A stretch of DNA of 64,000 bases from Serratia nematodiphila DZ0503SBS1 (GCF_000738675.1 NZ_JPUX01000001.1:4278001-4342000); one strand, 5' to 3'. Positions 10,301 to 19,534 are shown, counted from the stretch's first letter. Translations and numbers: made by a program. The notes: generated from the sequence alone by a model not told the origin.

Positions 10301-11839
10301 CTCGGCGAGGTGTTGCTGCGAAGGCCAGTCGCGCAGCAATTCGCGCGCGCACTGCCAGGCTTCGCTGCGGCTGACCTGGCCGGCGATTTTACCCACCAGC
10401 TGATAGGCCTGCTCGAACTGGCCGTGCGCGGCGTCGGCCACGCTCAGCTTCTGTTCCAGCATCAGCAGCGCTTCGGTCGCTTCCTGCTCGCGGGCCTGGA
10501 AGGTATCCAGCCACTGTTCGGCATTATCGGCGGTCAGGTCCGGCAGTTGGCACAGCGCGCGTGCGCGCTCCAACGCCTGCAGCGCCTGCTGGTACTGAAT
10601 GGCGCGGGTCTGTTGCACATCGAGCGCCTGCTGGTAGTCGGCCAGCTGGCTCTTCAGCTCATCCACTTCCAGCTCGGCCGCTTCGGCGCGCGCTTCGTTT
10701 TCGGCCTGTTGCTCGCTCGCCTCGGCCACCACTTCGTTCTGCTCTTCCAGACGGTAAGTCAGCTCTTCCAGATCGGCTTCATAGCGTTCGATCTTCTCCT
10801 GCTGACGCATGGCCGTCTGCACCAGATTCAGGTGGTCGCTGGCGGCCTGGTAATCGGTTTCCAGATCGGATTCGGCGCCGCTCTGTTCGCTCAGCTCGCG
10901 CGCCATTTCCACATGGCGATACTGTTCGGCGGCCAGCTGCTTGCGGCTGCCCAACAGATCGCTGCGCAGCGCCAGCGCACCGTCCAGATGGATTCGGCGT
11001 TCATTGGCATGACGCATATAGTCCGCCGCCACATAGGAGGTGGCCTCGGAGATCAGATGCTTGAACAGGTCGCGATCTGACTGGGTGACGCGGATCGCTT
11101 CCAGCGTCATGCGGTTCTCGCGCAGCGCCGCTTCCATGTCCTGGAACGCCTTGCGTACGCCGCTGTTCTCCGGCAGCAGGTAATCGCGCAGCGAGCGGGT
11201 GATGGCGCTGGAGATGCCGCCGTACAGCGACGCCTCAATCAGACGGTAGAACTTGCTGCGATCGGCGGACGAACGCAGGCGTTTCGGGATCACGCCCAGA
11301 TCGAACATCAGCGAGTGGTAATCGGTGATGGAGTTGAACTGCTTGAACTGCACGCCCTCCATCTCTTCCACGCGCTCTTTCAACTCTTGCAGCGACAGCA
11401 CGCGCGCCTGGCGCTCACCCACGGTCTGGGTCAGCAATTCAGTAGGCTGTACCGCGGTCGGCAGCCCCTGAATGGTGAACGGTTTGATATCGACCTTGCG
11501 GTCGCGCCCCGCCACCTGCTGCAGACGCACGCCAACCACCACGCGCTGGTGGCGTGAATTGACGACGTCAAGGGTGGAGTAACACACGCCGGCGCGCAGC
11601 TTGCCGTGCAGGCCTTTGTCGCGCGAGCCGCTGGTGGCGCCCGCTTCGGTGGTGTTACGGAAGTGCAGCAGCGTCAGGTCGGGGATCAGTGCGGTGACGA
11701 AGGCCGCCATGGTGGTGGATTTCCCCGCCCCGTTACCGCCGGACAGCGTGGTCACCAGCTCATCCAGATCAAAGGTGCGGGCGAAGAAGCCGTTCCAGTT
11801 AACCAGCGTCAACGAGCGAAATTTACCGCGTTCAATCAT
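7391..11839 (-). CDS. mukB: Chromosome partition protein MukB (SMC-like condensin)
   Basis: Core ATPase of the MukBEF condensin, which organises and segregates the nucleoid and binds topoisomerase IV. 1482 residues (E. coli 1486). The head has Walker [10 protein letters not shown] at 34-42; two long coiled coils surround a hinge near the middle. The C-terminal head carries the signature LSTGEA (about residue 1365) and Walker [12 protein letters not shown] (about 1403). The ATG overlaps the mukE stop as ATGA, implying translational coupling. It is the last gene of cmoM-mukF-mukE-mukB, followed by a terminator. Confidence 0.97.
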   Translation of the reverse strand: MIERGKFRSLTLVNWNGFFARTFDLDELVTTLSGGNGAGKSTTMAAFVTALIPDLTLLHFRNTTEAGATSGSRDKGLHGKLRAGVCYSTLDVVNSRHQRVVVGVRLQQVAGRDRKVDIKPFTIQGLPTAVQPTELLTQTVGERQARVLSLQELKERVEEMEGVQFKQFNSITDYHSLMFDLGVIPKRLRSSADRSKFYRLIEASLYGGISSAITRSLRDYLLPENSGVRKAFQDMEAALRENRMTLEAIRVTQSDRDLFKHLISEATSYVAADYMRHANERRIHLDGALALRSDLLGSRKQLAAEQYRHVEMARELSEQSGAESDLETDYQAASDHLNLVQTAMRQQEKIERYEADLEELTYRLEEQNEVVAEASEQQAENEARAEAAELEVDELKSQLADYQQALDVQQTRAIQYQQALQALERARALCQLPDLTADNAEQWLDTFQAREQEATEALLMLEQKLSVADAAHGQFEQAYQLVGKIAGQVSRSEAWQCARELLRDWPSQQHLAERVQPLRLRLSELEQRLRSQQDAERLLQEFCKRHGQEYQPDDLDMLQQELEERLEALSQNVSEAGERRMEMRQELEQIQQRIRELTARAPVWLAAQDALSQLSDQSGEPLENSQQVTEYMQQLLERERETTVERDEVAARKREVEAQIERLSQPGGAEDQRLVTLAERFGGVLLSEIYDDVTIDDAPYFSALYGPSRHAIVVPDLSLVREMLEGLEDCPEDLYLIEGDPQSFDDSVFAVEEQDKAVVVKIADRQWRYSRYPEVPLFGRAARENRLEVLHAERETLAERYATLSFDVQKTQRSHQAFSRFIGTHLAVAFDADPEAEIRGLNARRGEIERALNNHEAQNQQQRQQYDQAKEGISALNRLMPLVSLLNDETLQDRVDEIREELEEAQDAARHIQQHGVSLTKLEPLLSVLQSDPQQHEQLQQDYAQAQSVQRQAKQQAFALTEVVQRRAHFSYTDSAGMQNANNDLNDKLRQRLEQAEAERARAREQLRQYQTQFTQYSQVLASLKSSYDAKRDMLKELSQELVDIGVQADANAEARARQRRDELHAALSNNRARRNQLEKQLTFCEAEMDGLQKKLRKLERDYHQLREQVVTAKAGWCAVMRLVKDNGVERRLHRRELAYMDGDELRSMSDKALGALRLAVADNEHLRDVLRLSEDPKRPERKIQFYIAVYQHLRERIRQDIIRTDDPVEAIEQMEIELGRLTEELTAREQKLAISSKSVANIIRKTIQREQNRIRMLNQGLQAVAFGQVKSVRLNVNVREAHATLLDVLSEQQEQHQDLFNSNRLTFSEALAKLYQRLNPQIDMGQRTPQTIGEELLDYRNYLEMEVEVYRGSDGWLRAESGALSTGEAIGTGMSILVMVVQSWEEESRRLRGKDISPCRLLFLDEAARLDAKSIATLFELCDRLEMQLIIAAPENISPEKGTTYKLVRKVFQNHEHVHVVGLRGFAGEPPALGTAPVETP

Positions 11840-12564
11840 TCCTGTTCATCCTCTGCACCGTCAGGAGCGTTATCAACCTGCTGATCCTCAGCGTCATTCT
11901 CATCGTTCAGCGACAGGCTGGTTTCAACCGGCATCGCCTCGCCGTCGCGAATCATGCGCAGCTGCGCTTCACGCGGATCGTCGCCGCTGCGCACGTCGGC
12001 GCCGAAGCGGAACACCGCCTCGGTAATGCGGAACTTGCTGCTGTCATTGCCCATGAAATAGACCATGCCGAGGCGGCGCAGACGGTTCAGCGAGGTGCGC
12101 ACCTTTTCGTGCAGCTTCTGCCGATCGAGATCCGAACCGGTAGAACGCTGGTTGACGAACTTCAGCAGCTTGTTCTCATCGGCCAGGCTCAGCAGCTCGT
12201 CGTACAGCTCCTGATGGCTGAAAATGCCCTCGTGCGCCAGGCGCTCGGGGCTGAGATACAGGTAGCACAAGATCTTACCCACCATCATATCCAGCTCGGA
12301 CAGCACCGAACGCGGGATCAGCGTGGTGGAGCGCGGGCGCAAATAGAAGAAACCTTCCGGCGCCCGAATCAGCTCGACGCTGTAACGGTTGTAAAATTCT
12401 TCCAGCTCATCCTGGAAATCCATTAAAAAGGCGTGGTTGTCCAGCTCATCGATACCGATGTGACGACCCGCGCGCAGTTGGCTATCCAATGCCGGAAACA
12501 GCGAGTTGGACAGCGCCTTGGCCAGCTTGACTGGCATTACTTGTTCAATATTTGTCGATGACAT
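11836..12564 (-). CDS. mukE: Chromosome partition protein MukE
   Basis: Kite-type winged-helix subunit of MukBEF that binds the MukF C-terminal linker and bridges the MukB heads. 242 residues; the conserved core from [15 protein letters not shown] through RDGEAMP is close to E. coli MukE (234 residues). The acidic tail ([21 protein letters not shown]) is longer and diverged. The start at 12562-12564 matches the family and lies 20 bases inside the 3' end of mukF; upstream in-frame codons are mukF sequence in another frame. The stop overlaps the mukB start. Confidence 0.96.
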   Translation of the reverse strand: MSSTNIEQVMPVKLAKALSNSLFPALDSQLRAGRHIGIDELDNHAFLMDFQDELEEFYNRYSVELIRAPEGFFYLRPRSTTLIPRSVLSELDMMVGKILCYLYLSPERLAHEGIFSHQELYDELLSLADENKLLKFVNQRSTGSDLDRQKLHEKVRTSLNRLRRLGMVYFMGNDSSKFRITEAVFRFGADVRSGDDPREAQLRMIRDGEAMPVETSLSLNDENDAEDQQVDNAPDGAEDEQE

Positions 12565-13867
12565 GGGCCTGGACCTTGGCTCCGTAATCATTGATTGCCT
12601 GCCATTCCGCCGGCAACCCTGAGAAATCTGCTTCAGCCACACCGAGGCGCACTGCCTGGTCGACCACTAAACGTGCCACGTCGAAATGACGCGCACGCGG
12701 ATATTGCGCCAGATAATCGCGCATCACCGCCGCAAGGTTGAGCGGCATCTGCTGTTCCTGGTACACCTTCAGCGCCTCTTCGATCATCGCCGCCAGCTGT
12801 TCGCGAATCTCGCTGAACTCTTCAAACTCCAGATCCGGCGGCAGTTCCCCGGTCACTTCATCGCTGCGCAGCGCCAGTTCTTCGTCGCGCATGTCCAGCA
12901 GACGATCGGCATTGGCATGGGTCAGCGCCCATGGGTGGTCGAAGTAGGTTTGCACCGACTGGCGCAGGCGCTGGGCGAACACGCGGTTTTTGTCCATATC
13001 GATAGCGGTACGGATAAATTTATGCACGTGGCGATCGTAGCCGATCCACAGATCGATCGCCTGCTGCCCCCAGCTGATAATGCGATCCAGCTTGCTTTGC
13101 AGATCGAACACCAGCTTATCGACGAAACCCAGCTCCACGTTGCCGAGGGTTGCGTCCTGGATGCGCAGCAGGTTGGCCTGCAGCTTATCGCCCGCCGCAT
13201 CCAGCGTATCCTGCAGCTCGCGCAGGGTGCCCGAGGTTTCCGACAGCAGCATCTCGCAGCTGGAGATCGCCGCCCGCCAATCTTTGCTCAGCAGCGCCGC
13301 GATGTCGTTCTTCACGCTCTGCTGCTGCTCATCCATCACGCGTTGGGTCATGTCGATGCTGTCGAAGATTTCCGCCACCGAATATTTCAACGGCGCGAAC
13401 ACGTTGCGGTGCCAATGGAAATCGTCGCCGCCCTCGTCGGCGGCATCGGCGGCGCGTTTGAGTTCCTGCGCCACGATAGACAGCTGCATCGACAAACGCA
13501 GCGTGGAGAATTCGCGTTGGCGAATATAGTAATCGGTAATGCCGATACCCAGCGGCGTCAGGCGGTAAATCGCGTTGCCGTCCGCCAGCTCGCTGGTAAA
13601 ACGGTTCAACAGGCGCTGGCGCACCATGTCGTTAATCGCATTGTTGGCACGCATCGCCACCGTTTCATGCGTCTGTTCAAAACCCTTGCTGACATGGCGA
13701 AATGCATCAACCAGCTCACCTTCGCTCATCTCGCCGTCCAGCCGTTCGCCGTTCAGGGTAGCAATGGCGAGCAGAAATGCGAGACGCTCCGTAGGGAGCG
13801 AAATAGAGAAATCATTTTTCCGTGCCCAGGCGACCAGTTCGGGTACTGTCTGGGAAAATTCACTCAT
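12545..13867 (-). CDS. mukF: Chromosome partition protein MukF (kleisin)
   Basis: Kleisin subunit of MukBEF that dimerises through its N-terminal winged-helix domain and connects MukB heads with MukE. 440 residues, the same as E. coli: [20 protein letters not shown] at the N-terminus, a helical middle, and a C-terminal winged helix ending VQAHVIDKY. Its ATG overlaps the cmoM stop by four bases (ATGA) and its 3' end overlaps mukE by 20 bases, so the cluster is tightly coupled. Confidence 0.97.
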   Translation of the reverse strand: MSEFSQTVPELVAWARKNDFSISLPTERLAFLLAIATLNGERLDGEMSEGELVDAFRHVSKGFEQTHETVAMRANNAINDMVRQRLLNRFTSELADGNAIYRLTPLGIGITDYYIRQREFSTLRLSMQLSIVAQELKRAADAADEGGDDFHWHRNVFAPLKYSVAEIFDSIDMTQRVMDEQQQSVKNDIAALLSKDWRAAISSCEMLLSETSGTLRELQDTLDAAGDKLQANLLRIQDATLGNVELGFVDKLVFDLQSKLDRIISWGQQAIDLWIGYDRHVHKFIRTAIDMDKNRVFAQRLRQSVQTYFDHPWALTHANADRLLDMRDEELALRSDEVTGELPPDLEFEEFSEIREQLAAMIEEALKVYQEQQMPLNLAAVMRDYLAQYPRARHFDVARLVVDQAVRLGVAEADFSGLPAEWQAINDYGAKVQAHVIDKY

Positions 13868-14649
13868 AGTTCGTCCTTCAGGTTTGGTTTATGCGCCATG
13901 ACGTGAATATAGCGCCCCAAACTCACGTACGGCTCCTGCCGGCAATAGTGCTGTTCAAGCGCCAGTAACTCTTCAAATTTTTGTGTTTGCAGCTGTCTGC
14001 TCTGCAGATAGTCGTGGAACACCCGCACGCCGGTTTTGCCGCCGATGCGCATGCCCAGTTGTTCCAACCAACCGTAGACCAATAGCGGATCGTGCGGATA
14101 TTGCGGCAACAGCGAACGCTTGCGGCGCCGTCTGACCTCGGGATCCACCAGTTGGAAATTACCCAACACCACGTTGCGCATCAAGAGGCCGTTGGCGTTG
14201 AAGAACATCAGCGACAGCGCGCCGCCCGGCGTCAGGCAGTCATACAACGCCTGCAGCGCCGCTTCGGGCTCGGCGATCCATTCAAGCACTGCATGAAACA
14301 ATATCAGATCAACCGGCTGTTCCAAATGTTGAGCGATATCCTGCGCAGAACTTTGTACGAATTGCATGTTCTGGCTCACACCTTTCTGCTCCGCCAGCAG
14401 CGCGGCGCGCTGGATCATCTCACCAGAAAGATCGCACAACAACACCTGATGTCCTAATTCTGCCAGTTGGCAGGCCATATGGCCTTCACCGCCCCCGGCG
14501 TCGAGAATGCGCAGCGGCCGCTGCGGCAACTGCGCCAGCAGCCCGGTCAGATCCTGCCAAACCACCGCCTGGCGGATTTTTCCTTTCGTGGTGCCGTAAA
14601 TATTACGCGCAAATTTTTCAGCAATATCGTCAAAATTGCGATCCTGCAT
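13864..14649 (-). CDS. cmoM: tRNA 5-carboxymethoxyuridine methyltransferase CmoM (SmtA)
   Basis: SAM-dependent methyltransferase that methylates cmo5U at the wobble position of certain tRNAs to mcmo5U. 261 residues. The SAM-binding motif is [19 protein letters not shown]; motif IV is [23 protein letters not shown] and GVRVFHDY are family marks. The start [16 protein letters not shown] at 14647-14649 matches the E. coli protein; a 13-codon extension upstream is not conserved. First gene of the condensin operon, a position kept in E. coli. Confidence 0.94.
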   Translation of the reverse strand: MQDRNFDDIAEKFARNIYGTTKGKIRQAVVWQDLTGLLAQLPQRPLRILDAGGGEGHMACQLAELGHQVLLCDLSGEMIQRAALLAEQKGVSQNMQFVQSSAQDIAQHLEQPVDLILFHAVLEWIAEPEAALQALYDCLTPGGALSLMFFNANGLLMRNVVLGNFQLVDPEVRRRRKRSLLPQYPHDPLLVYGWLEQLGMRIGGKTGVRVFHDYLQSRQLQTQKFEELLALEQHYCRQEPYVSLGRYIHVMAHKPNLKDEL

Positions 14650-14801
14650 GGACAACGGCTCCGCTGATCTCATTCTTGTCGGCGGCAAAGCGCACGCCCA
14701 TTCAAACCTGCTATTTTGGCACAGACTGACTTAGAATGTATCTTCTTGCGGCCTGTTTATACCTGGATGCCGCTTTTTCACCCAAAAGGATCTGATTTTC
14801 G

Positions 14802-15575
14802 ATGCTGTTCAACCTGAAAAAGTTCTTTGGCGCCCTGCTGATGCCACTGCCGCTGTTGATGCTGCTGATGGGGCTGGCGCTGCTGCTGCTGTGGTTCACC
14901 CGCTGGCAAAAAAGCGGTAAGACGATTTTCACGCTGAGCTGGTTGTTTTTACTGCTTTTCAGCCTGCAACCGGTGGCCGACCGACTGCTGCGGCCGATCG
15001 AAGCCGAATACCAGACTTATCGCGGTAACGATCCGGTCAGCTACATCGTCGTGTTGGGCGGGGGTTATACCTACAATCCCGATTGGGCGCCCAGTTCAAA
15101 CCTGCTCGGCAACAGTTTGCCGCGCGTGACGGAAGGCGTGCGGCTCTACCTTGCACATCCCGGCGCCAGGATGGTGTTCACCGGCGCGTCCGCCGGCCCC
15201 ATGCAAAGCAACGCCGCCACTGCGGCGCTGGTGGCCGAAAGCCTGGGCGTGCCGCGCAGTGATATGGTGATCTTGGGGGAACCGCGCGATACCGAGCAAG
15301 AGGCCGCTCAGGTCGCCAAATTGGTCGGCGAGCAACCGTTCATTCTGGTGACCTCCGCCAACCATCTGCCGCGCGCCATGCGTTTCTTCAAGGCTAAGGG
15401 GCTGCACCCGATCCCGGCGCCGGCCAACCAGTTGGCGATCGACTCGCCGCTGAATATCTGGGATCGCGCCACACCGTCGTCAATGTTCCTCGGCCATACC
15501 GAGCGCGCCTGGTATGAAACGCTGGGTAGTCTGTGGCAATGGCTGAAGGGCGCAGATAGCGCCGGCGCAGAGTAA
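14802..15575 (+). CDS. elyC: Envelope biogenesis factor ElyC (DUF218)
   Basis: Inner-membrane protein of 257 residues. In E. coli ElyC is needed for normal peptidoglycan assembly at low temperature and affects use of the undecaprenyl-phosphate carrier. Two membrane segments are visible (about residues 10-32 and 42-58), followed by a DUF218 domain starting IVVLGGGYTYNPDW, with TGASAGPMQSNAATAA, GEPRDTEQEA and TSANHLPRAM. It is divergent from cmoM, and its stop lies only seven bases from that of convergent ycbJ. Confidence 0.92.
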   Translation: MLFNLKKFFGALLMPLPLLMLLMGLALLLLWFTRWQKSGKTIFTLSWLFLLLFSLQPVADRLLRPIEAEYQTYRGNDPVSYIVVLGGGYTYNPDWAPSSNLLGNSLPRVTEGVRLYLAHPGARMVFTGASAGPMQSNAATAALVAESLGVPRSDMVILGEPRDTEQEAAQVAKLVGEQPFILVTSANHLPRAMRFFKAKGLHPIPAPANQLAIDSPLNIWDRATPSSMFLGHTERAWYETLGSLWQWLKGADSAGAE

Positions 15576-15582
15576 AGCTCGT

Positions 15583-16479
15583 TCAACCGGCCAGCCAGGG
15601 CAGCAGCTGTTGCGATGCATAGTCGAACGGCCGCCGCTCCAGCTTGCCGGTATGGATCAAACGCCCTACCGCTTCCCACACCACATATAACCAGCGCCGC
15701 GCCAGGAAAGCGTCGGCGACCGGCGCCCGCTGCAGATAGCTGAACAGCAGCTGGCTGGGCATGCCCGCCTCGCAGAGGCGGAAAAGATCGTATTCGCGCG
15801 GCGCCCACAGCACTACGCCGGGATTGAGCATCGCCAGCAGTTGATCGCTTTTGGGATCTTTCAGCATGTTGCGCAGCGATAAGTTACCGTGCACCAGAAC
15901 ACAGGGATCATCGAAGCCGACGAAGAAATGGGTCAGCGCTTCGCGCGTGCGGTACAGCAAACGCCGATCCGCCATGGTCAACTGCGGGGTGGTGAGATTG
16001 ACCACCGTCGCCCACAGCACTTCGACCCGCTGTTGATACCAGCAGAACCAATCATTCTCCTGCGTGCTGTCAACACTGCCGACACTGCCGTGGCTGTCGA
16101 TGCGGTGCCAGGCCAATATCCCGTCAACGATCTGCTCCATCAGCATATTCCAGCGATCCGGCGAGCGCGTCGGCGCCTCAGCCGACACGCCGCGCAGGCG
16201 CTCGATCAGCAGGATTTCCGTATACGGCGCCTGGAGGGTACACACCACGCCATACACCGTAGGCAGGCGAATATCCCCGTCGCGCGCCAGCATCGACAGC
16301 TTGTACGCCTCCTGCTGGGCGATGCCCCGACAGATAAAGCTTTTCGCCATCAGCGGGATCGCGTTGCCCTGCCGATCGTACAGCGAATACATATGCGCAT
16401 AAGGCTGTTCGCTCACCCGCTCCAGCCGGCTGATGGACTCACCCAGCACAATGCTCAGTTCGGCGCGTAACTGCTCCAT
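15583..16479 (-). CDS. ycbJ: YcbJ, aminoglycoside-phosphotransferase-fold protein of unknown function
   Basis: 298 residues, like E. coli YcbJ from start (MEQLRAELS) to end (LLPWLAG). The fold is that of the APH/choline kinase family: MAKSF with Lys46 as the likely ATP-site lysine, ILLIERLRG as hinge, and VHGNLSLRN at 196-204 as catalytic loop. The catalytic aspartate of the usual HGDxxxxN is Asn199, and the metal-binding aspartate of the later IDW-type motif also seems replaced (AMLNP, Asn219), so it may be a pseudokinase. The function is not known to me. A monocistronic gene between kdsB and elyC, as in E. coli. Confidence 0.85.
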   Translation of the reverse strand: MEQLRAELSIVLGESISRLERVSEQPYAHMYSLYDRQGNAIPLMAKSFICRGIAQQEAYKLSMLARDGDIRLPTVYGVVCTLQAPYTEILLIERLRGVSAEAPTRSPDRWNMLMEQIVDGILAWHRIDSHGSVGSVDSTQENDWFCWYQQRVEVLWATVVNLTTPQLTMADRRLLYRTREALTHFFVGFDDPCVLVHGNLSLRNMLKDPKSDQLLAMLNPGVVLWAPREYDLFRLCEAGMPSQLLFSYLQRAPVADAFLARRWLYVVWEAVGRLIHTGKLERRPFDYASQQLLPWLAG

Positions 16480-16629
16480 AAGGCATTCACCTCAGGCTAA
16501 TTTGGGGAGATGCGTAACATCATCGAACGGCGAGCGGAAAAATTCTTCAACGCAGATCAACAAAACGGGGATCAATAATGGGGGTATTGCATCATCGGCG
16601 CGTTGCGCGGCGCGCCGACGAAATCAGGC

Positions 16630-17379
16630 TCAGGGTTGAATGCTGTCGCGCACGCGCTGGAGGTCTTCCGGCGTATCGACCCCCACGCTCGGGATCGCTT
16701 TCGCGACCGCCACGTGGATCTTTTCACCGTACCACAGCACGCGCAGCTGTTCCAACAGCTCGATCTGCTCCAGTTGGCTCGGCGCCCAGCTGACGTAGCG
16801 GCGCACGAAGCCCGCGCGGTATGCGTAGATGCCGATATGACGCAGCAGGCTGTCGCCGATGCTCTCTTTCGACGCGGCGAAACGCTCGCGATCCCACGGA
16901 ATGGTGGCGCGTGAGAAATAGAGCGCGTAGCCCTGCGCGTCCATCACCACCTTCACCGCGTTGGGGTTGAAAGCCTCTTCGGCGCTCTCGATCGGCACCG
17001 CCAACGTCGCCATGCCGGCCTGGCTGCCCGCCAGGTTTTCCGCCACCTGCCGCACGATAACGGGTGGGATCAGCGGCTCATCGCCCTGCACGTTAACGAT
17101 GATCTGGTCGTCGGCAAAGCCGTAGTGCGCGATCACTTCCGCCAAACGCTCGGTGCCGGAATGGTGATCCGGGCTGGTCATGCACACTTCGCCGCCGGCG
17201 GCTTCCACCGCTTTGGCGACTTCAGGATGATCGGTCGCCACGATGACGCGGCTGGCGCCGGACTCACGGGCGCGCTCCATCACATGCACCACCATCGGCT
17301 TGCCGTGAATATCGGCCAGCGGTTTGCCCGGCAAACGGGTTGAGGCGTAGCGGGCGGGAATAATAGCGATAAAACTCAT
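16630..17379 (-). CDS. kdsB: 3-deoxy-manno-octulosonate cytidylyltransferase (CMP-KDO synthetase)
   Basis: Cytoplasmic enzyme that activates KDO with CTP for LPS inner-core synthesis. 249 residues. The N-terminal nucleotide-binding motif [18 protein letters not shown], then [23 protein letters not shown] and [10 protein letters not shown] are all present. The ATG overlaps the ycaR stop (ATGA). A short G/C hairpin follows without a T-run. Confidence 0.96.
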   Translation of the reverse strand: MSFIAIIPARYASTRLPGKPLADIHGKPMVVHVMERARESGASRVIVATDHPEVAKAVEAAGGEVCMTSPDHHSGTERLAEVIAHYGFADDQIIVNVQGDEPLIPPVIVRQVAENLAGSQAGMATLAVPIESAEEAFNPNAVKVVMDAQGYALYFSRATIPWDRERFAASKESIGDSLLRHIGIYAYRAGFVRRYVSWAPSQLEQIELLEQLRVLWYGEKIHVAVAKAIPSVGVDTPEDLQRVRDSIQP

Positions 17380-17558
17380 GCGTGCTTCTCATCCAGCGAC
17401 AGCGCACGCGCTTCATTTTCCAACAGCACCGGAATGCCGTCACGCAGCGGGTAAGCCAACCCGTCCGCTTTGCACACCAGTTCCTGGTTTTCTTTATTGA
17501 AATAGAGTTTGCCGTTGCATACCGGGCAGGCAACGATTTCGAGTAAACGGTGGTCCAT
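17376..17558 (-). CDS. ycaR: Trm112-like zinc-ribbon protein YcaR
   Basis: 60-residue protein of the Trm112/UPF0434 family: [20 protein letters not shown] carries a CPxC pair, but the second cysteine pair of a full zinc ribbon is reduced to [19 protein letters not shown] is the conserved family end. Its biochemical role is unsettled. Translationally coupled to kdsB by a four-base overlap, as in E. coli. The start with RBS GGAGG (minus strand, 17563-17567) is clear; 29 in-frame codons upstream are not conserved. Confidence 0.9.
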   Translation of the reverse strand: MDHRLLEIVACPVCNGKLYFNKENQELVCKADGLAYPLRDGIPVLLENEARALSLDEKHA

Positions 17559-17708
17559 GCATCCTCCGCTAGGGGATAGGTCATCTGGGAAAGGCAGTGA
17601 GGATAGCATAACGCCCGGCCTCAGGTTAATCATCGGCGGCGCCAAGCCGCCGATATTTCCTCACTGCGTCGGCACGACAGCTTGAACTGCGGCGCATCCC
17701 GGCGTAGA

Positions 17709-17732
17709 ATTTTGTGACACAAATCACAAAAT
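17709..17732. promoter_or_regulatory. CRP-like operator, near-perfect palindrome
   Basis: Arms ATTTTGTGA and TCACAAAAT are exact inverse complements around a six-base centre CACAAA. They contain the full CRP core TGTGA-N6-TCACA. It lies in the 298-base gap between ycaR and ycaQ, 151 bases upstream of ycaR (minus) and 13 bases before a 17-codon ORF on the plus strand. I see no well-placed -10 at -41.5 or -61.5 on either strand, so the target gene is open. Confidence 0.6.
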
Positions 17733-17745
17733 AAAGCCGTGATAC

Positions 17746-17799
17746 ATGATCAAACGTCTGCATAAAATCATCGCTCTGTTCGCTAACTTCAGCCACTGA
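17746..17799 (+). CDS. Possible 17-residue peptide (MIKRLHKIIALFANFSH)
   Basis: A short ORF just downstream of the CRP-like palindrome. All its codons are common ones in highly expressed enterobacterial genes (CGT, CTG, ATC, AAC, TTC, GCT). The peptide is cationic then hydrophobic and could form an amphipathic helix. Against it: no convincing ribosome-binding site (AAAGCCGTGATAC precedes the ATG), very short length, and the CRP site is too close for ordinary activation of a promoter in front of it. I do not recognise the peptide. Confidence 0.25.
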   Translation: MIKRLHKIIALFANFSH

Positions 17800-17808
17800 G
17801 CCCCTTTG

Positions 17809-17859
17809 TAACGAGCGACGCTTCACTTCGTTTTACCCCACCGACGGCGTCGCTCGTTA
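17809..17859. other. 13-bp perfect inverted repeat at the 3' end of ycaQ
   Basis: TAACGAGCGACGC (17809-17821) and GCGTCGCTCGTTA (17847-17859) are exact inverse complements with a 25-base loop; the right arm includes the ycaQ stop codon. No T-run follows on either strand, so it is not a classical terminator. Confidence 0.6.
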
Positions 17860-19083
17860 TCCCACTTCCCAGCCGGCACCCCATTCCGCGGCCAACGCGG
17901 CCGGAATGTCGCCCAGCGCGACGCGTTGCGCACCGTGCCATTTGGCCGTGCGCGCGATGGCCTGCCGGATATCCTGCGTTCGCTGTTTGCCGAAGCGCAC
18001 CTGCGGCTCCGTATGGAAACTGATGATCTCGAAGATGCCCTGGCGACGGTGCGCCTTGGCGTCAATCCGCCCCACCAGCTCGCCCCGATGCAGCACCGGC
18101 AACGTGAAGTAACCATAGCGACGTTTTTCTTTCGGCGTGTAACACTCCAGCCGATAGTCAAAGTTGAACAGTTCGAGCGCCCGGCGGCGATCCCACACCA
18201 CCGGATCAAAAGGCGACAGCAGGCTGGTGACCGTCGATTTCAGTTTGCCCTGCTCCGCCAGCGGCAGCAGTTCCGCCAGTGATTCATGCACATAGAACTG
18301 CCCTTCCAGCCCCTCTACCTGCACCGGCGAAATTTCCCCCTGCGCCTGCAGCTCTGCCAGCAAGGCTTTTGGCGCCACGCGTTTCAGCCGATAATAATCC
18401 GCCAACCACTCGGCGCGGAAAATGCCCAGATAGCGGCAGGTGCGATGCAACATCTGCCGGCGCGCCCGCTCCGCAGGCAGCGCATGACGCGCATCGTCCC
18501 AGGCCGGCAGCAGCCTTTCGGTCAGATCGTAAACCCGGTGGAAGTTGCGACGCTCGGCCACCATCAGCTTGCCGGCGGTAAACAGGATCTCCAGGTGCCG
18601 TTTCTCCGGTTTCCAGTCCCACCACCCGCTGTTGCCTTTCTTCTCGGCGCTGAAATCGGCGGAACGCACCGGCCCCTGTTGTTCGATGTGCCGCAGCAGG
18701 TTGTCCATCGCCGCCTGGTGCTGCTGCACCCAGTCGGCGGAGTATTTCCAGCCCATATCATGCGGCGCCAGCATGCGATGCCGCAGCAGACCAAAATCTT
18801 CGATCGGCAGGAAACAGGCCTCGTGCGCCCAATACTCGAACAACTTGCGGCCGGCGAGCGCCTGCTCCAGCCACTCCGGCTGATAGGCCCCCAAACGGCT
18901 GAACAGCACCAGATACGGGCTGCGGGCGACGACGCTAATGGTATCGATTTGTAACAGCCCCATGCGCTGGATCGCGCTCACGACATCATCGGGCCGAGCC
19001 TGGCGTTTAAGCGGAGAAAGCAGCCCCTGGGCGGCAAGGTGCAGCGCGCGAGCGGCGGTAAGGGAAATGGTCGGGGTGGTCAT
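17857..19083 (-). CDS. ycaQ: DNA interstrand-crosslink glycosylase family protein YcaQ (AlkX)
   Basis: 408-residue protein of the HTH_42 (DUF1006) superfamily. The E. coli relative is a DNA glycosylase that removes bulky N7-alkylguanine adducts and unhooks nitrogen-mustard crosslinks. The catalytic QxD motif is present as LLQIDTI (Gln45, Asp47). Other conserved stretches are ARSPYLVLFSRLG, EYWAHEACFLP, RHRMLAPHDMGWKY, LSPFDPVVWDR and the C-terminal GRIDAKAHR. It shares orientation with the downstream ycaR-kdsB pair but is separated by 298 bases holding a hairpin and a CRP-like site, so it is probably separately expressed. Confidence 0.92.
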   Translation of the reverse strand: MTTPTISLTAARALHLAAQGLLSPLKRQARPDDVVSAIQRMGLLQIDTISVVARSPYLVLFSRLGAYQPEWLEQALAGRKLFEYWAHEACFLPIEDFGLLRHRMLAPHDMGWKYSADWVQQHQAAMDNLLRHIEQQGPVRSADFSAEKKGNSGWWDWKPEKRHLEILFTAGKLMVAERRNFHRVYDLTERLLPAWDDARHALPAERARRQMLHRTCRYLGIFRAEWLADYYRLKRVAPKALLAELQAQGEISPVQVEGLEGQFYVHESLAELLPLAEQGKLKSTVTSLLSPFDPVVWDRRRALELFNFDYRLECYTPKEKRRYGYFTLPVLHRGELVGRIDAKAHRRQGIFEIISFHTEPQVRFGKQRTQDIRQAIARTAKWHGAQRVALGDIPAALAAEWGAGWEVG

Positions 19084-19144
19084 CCTGATATCCGTGGCGA
19101 GTAGGCAATGGCCTGATAATAGTGGATATCGCGGGATTTATCTT

Positions 19145-19180
19145 CGCCAGTGCTTGCGGGTGGCGACACCGGCACTGGCG
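19145..19180. other. Strong hairpin between ycaQ and the cold-shock gene
   Basis: CGCCAGTGC (19145-19153) and GCACTGGCG (19172-19180) form a perfect 9-bp stem, with GGTG / CACC pairing inside the loop. It lies 17 bases past the stop of the leftward cold-shock gene. It lacks a T-run on both strands. Confidence 0.5.
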
Positions 19181-19196
19181 AGGAAGGAGGATGCGA

Positions 19197-19418
19197 TCAG
19201 AACGCGATAACGTCTGCCGCGGACAGCCCATGCGAGCTGCGATAGATCGAGAACTCAACGTTCTGACCTTCGTTCAACGACTTATTTTTGGTGTTGGCGA
19301 TAGCGTTGCGGTTGACATAGATTTCGTCGCTGCCATCTACCGGTGAAATAAAACCATAGCCTTCGGCCTGATTAAACCATTTCACACGACCCATTTTTAA
19401 CACAGTATTTTTAAACAT
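19197..19418 (-). CDS. Divergent cold-shock domain protein
   Basis: 73-residue CSD protein. The N-terminal GRVKWFN and the C-terminal end (SAADVIAF) fit the CspA family. RNP1 is EGYGFI instead of KGFGFI and keeps its aromatics. RNP2 is IYVNRN instead of VFVHFS, so the histidine and second phenylalanine that stack on nucleic acid bases are gone. The start MFKNTVLKMG is chosen because AAGGA precedes it at the right distance; the inner MGRV has none. It probably binds RNA weakly or with altered preference. It sits beside a canonical CspC/E-type gene; neither is expected here from E. coli synteny. Confidence 0.85.
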   Translation of the reverse strand: MFKNTVLKMGRVKWFNQAEGYGFISPVDGSDEIYVNRNAIANTKNKSLNEGQNVEFSIYRSSHGLSAADVIAF

Positions 19419-19534
19419 AACTTATATCCTTTTACTTGAGCATCCTTGACAACGTCATTTTTTATATTGTCTGGACGCTACCAGCCCATCCTAAAGTTTT
19501 TCGTAACAAACCTCTCGTGAGCAAAAAAATAAAA

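Noticed and set aside
7949..11080. Long plus-strand open frames opposite mukB (379 and 661 codons)
   Set aside because: They are antisense shadows of a GC-rich, highly biased coding sequence; mukB is unmistakable, and the shadow proteins are Gln/Leu/Arg/His-rich without any family feature or ribosome-binding site.
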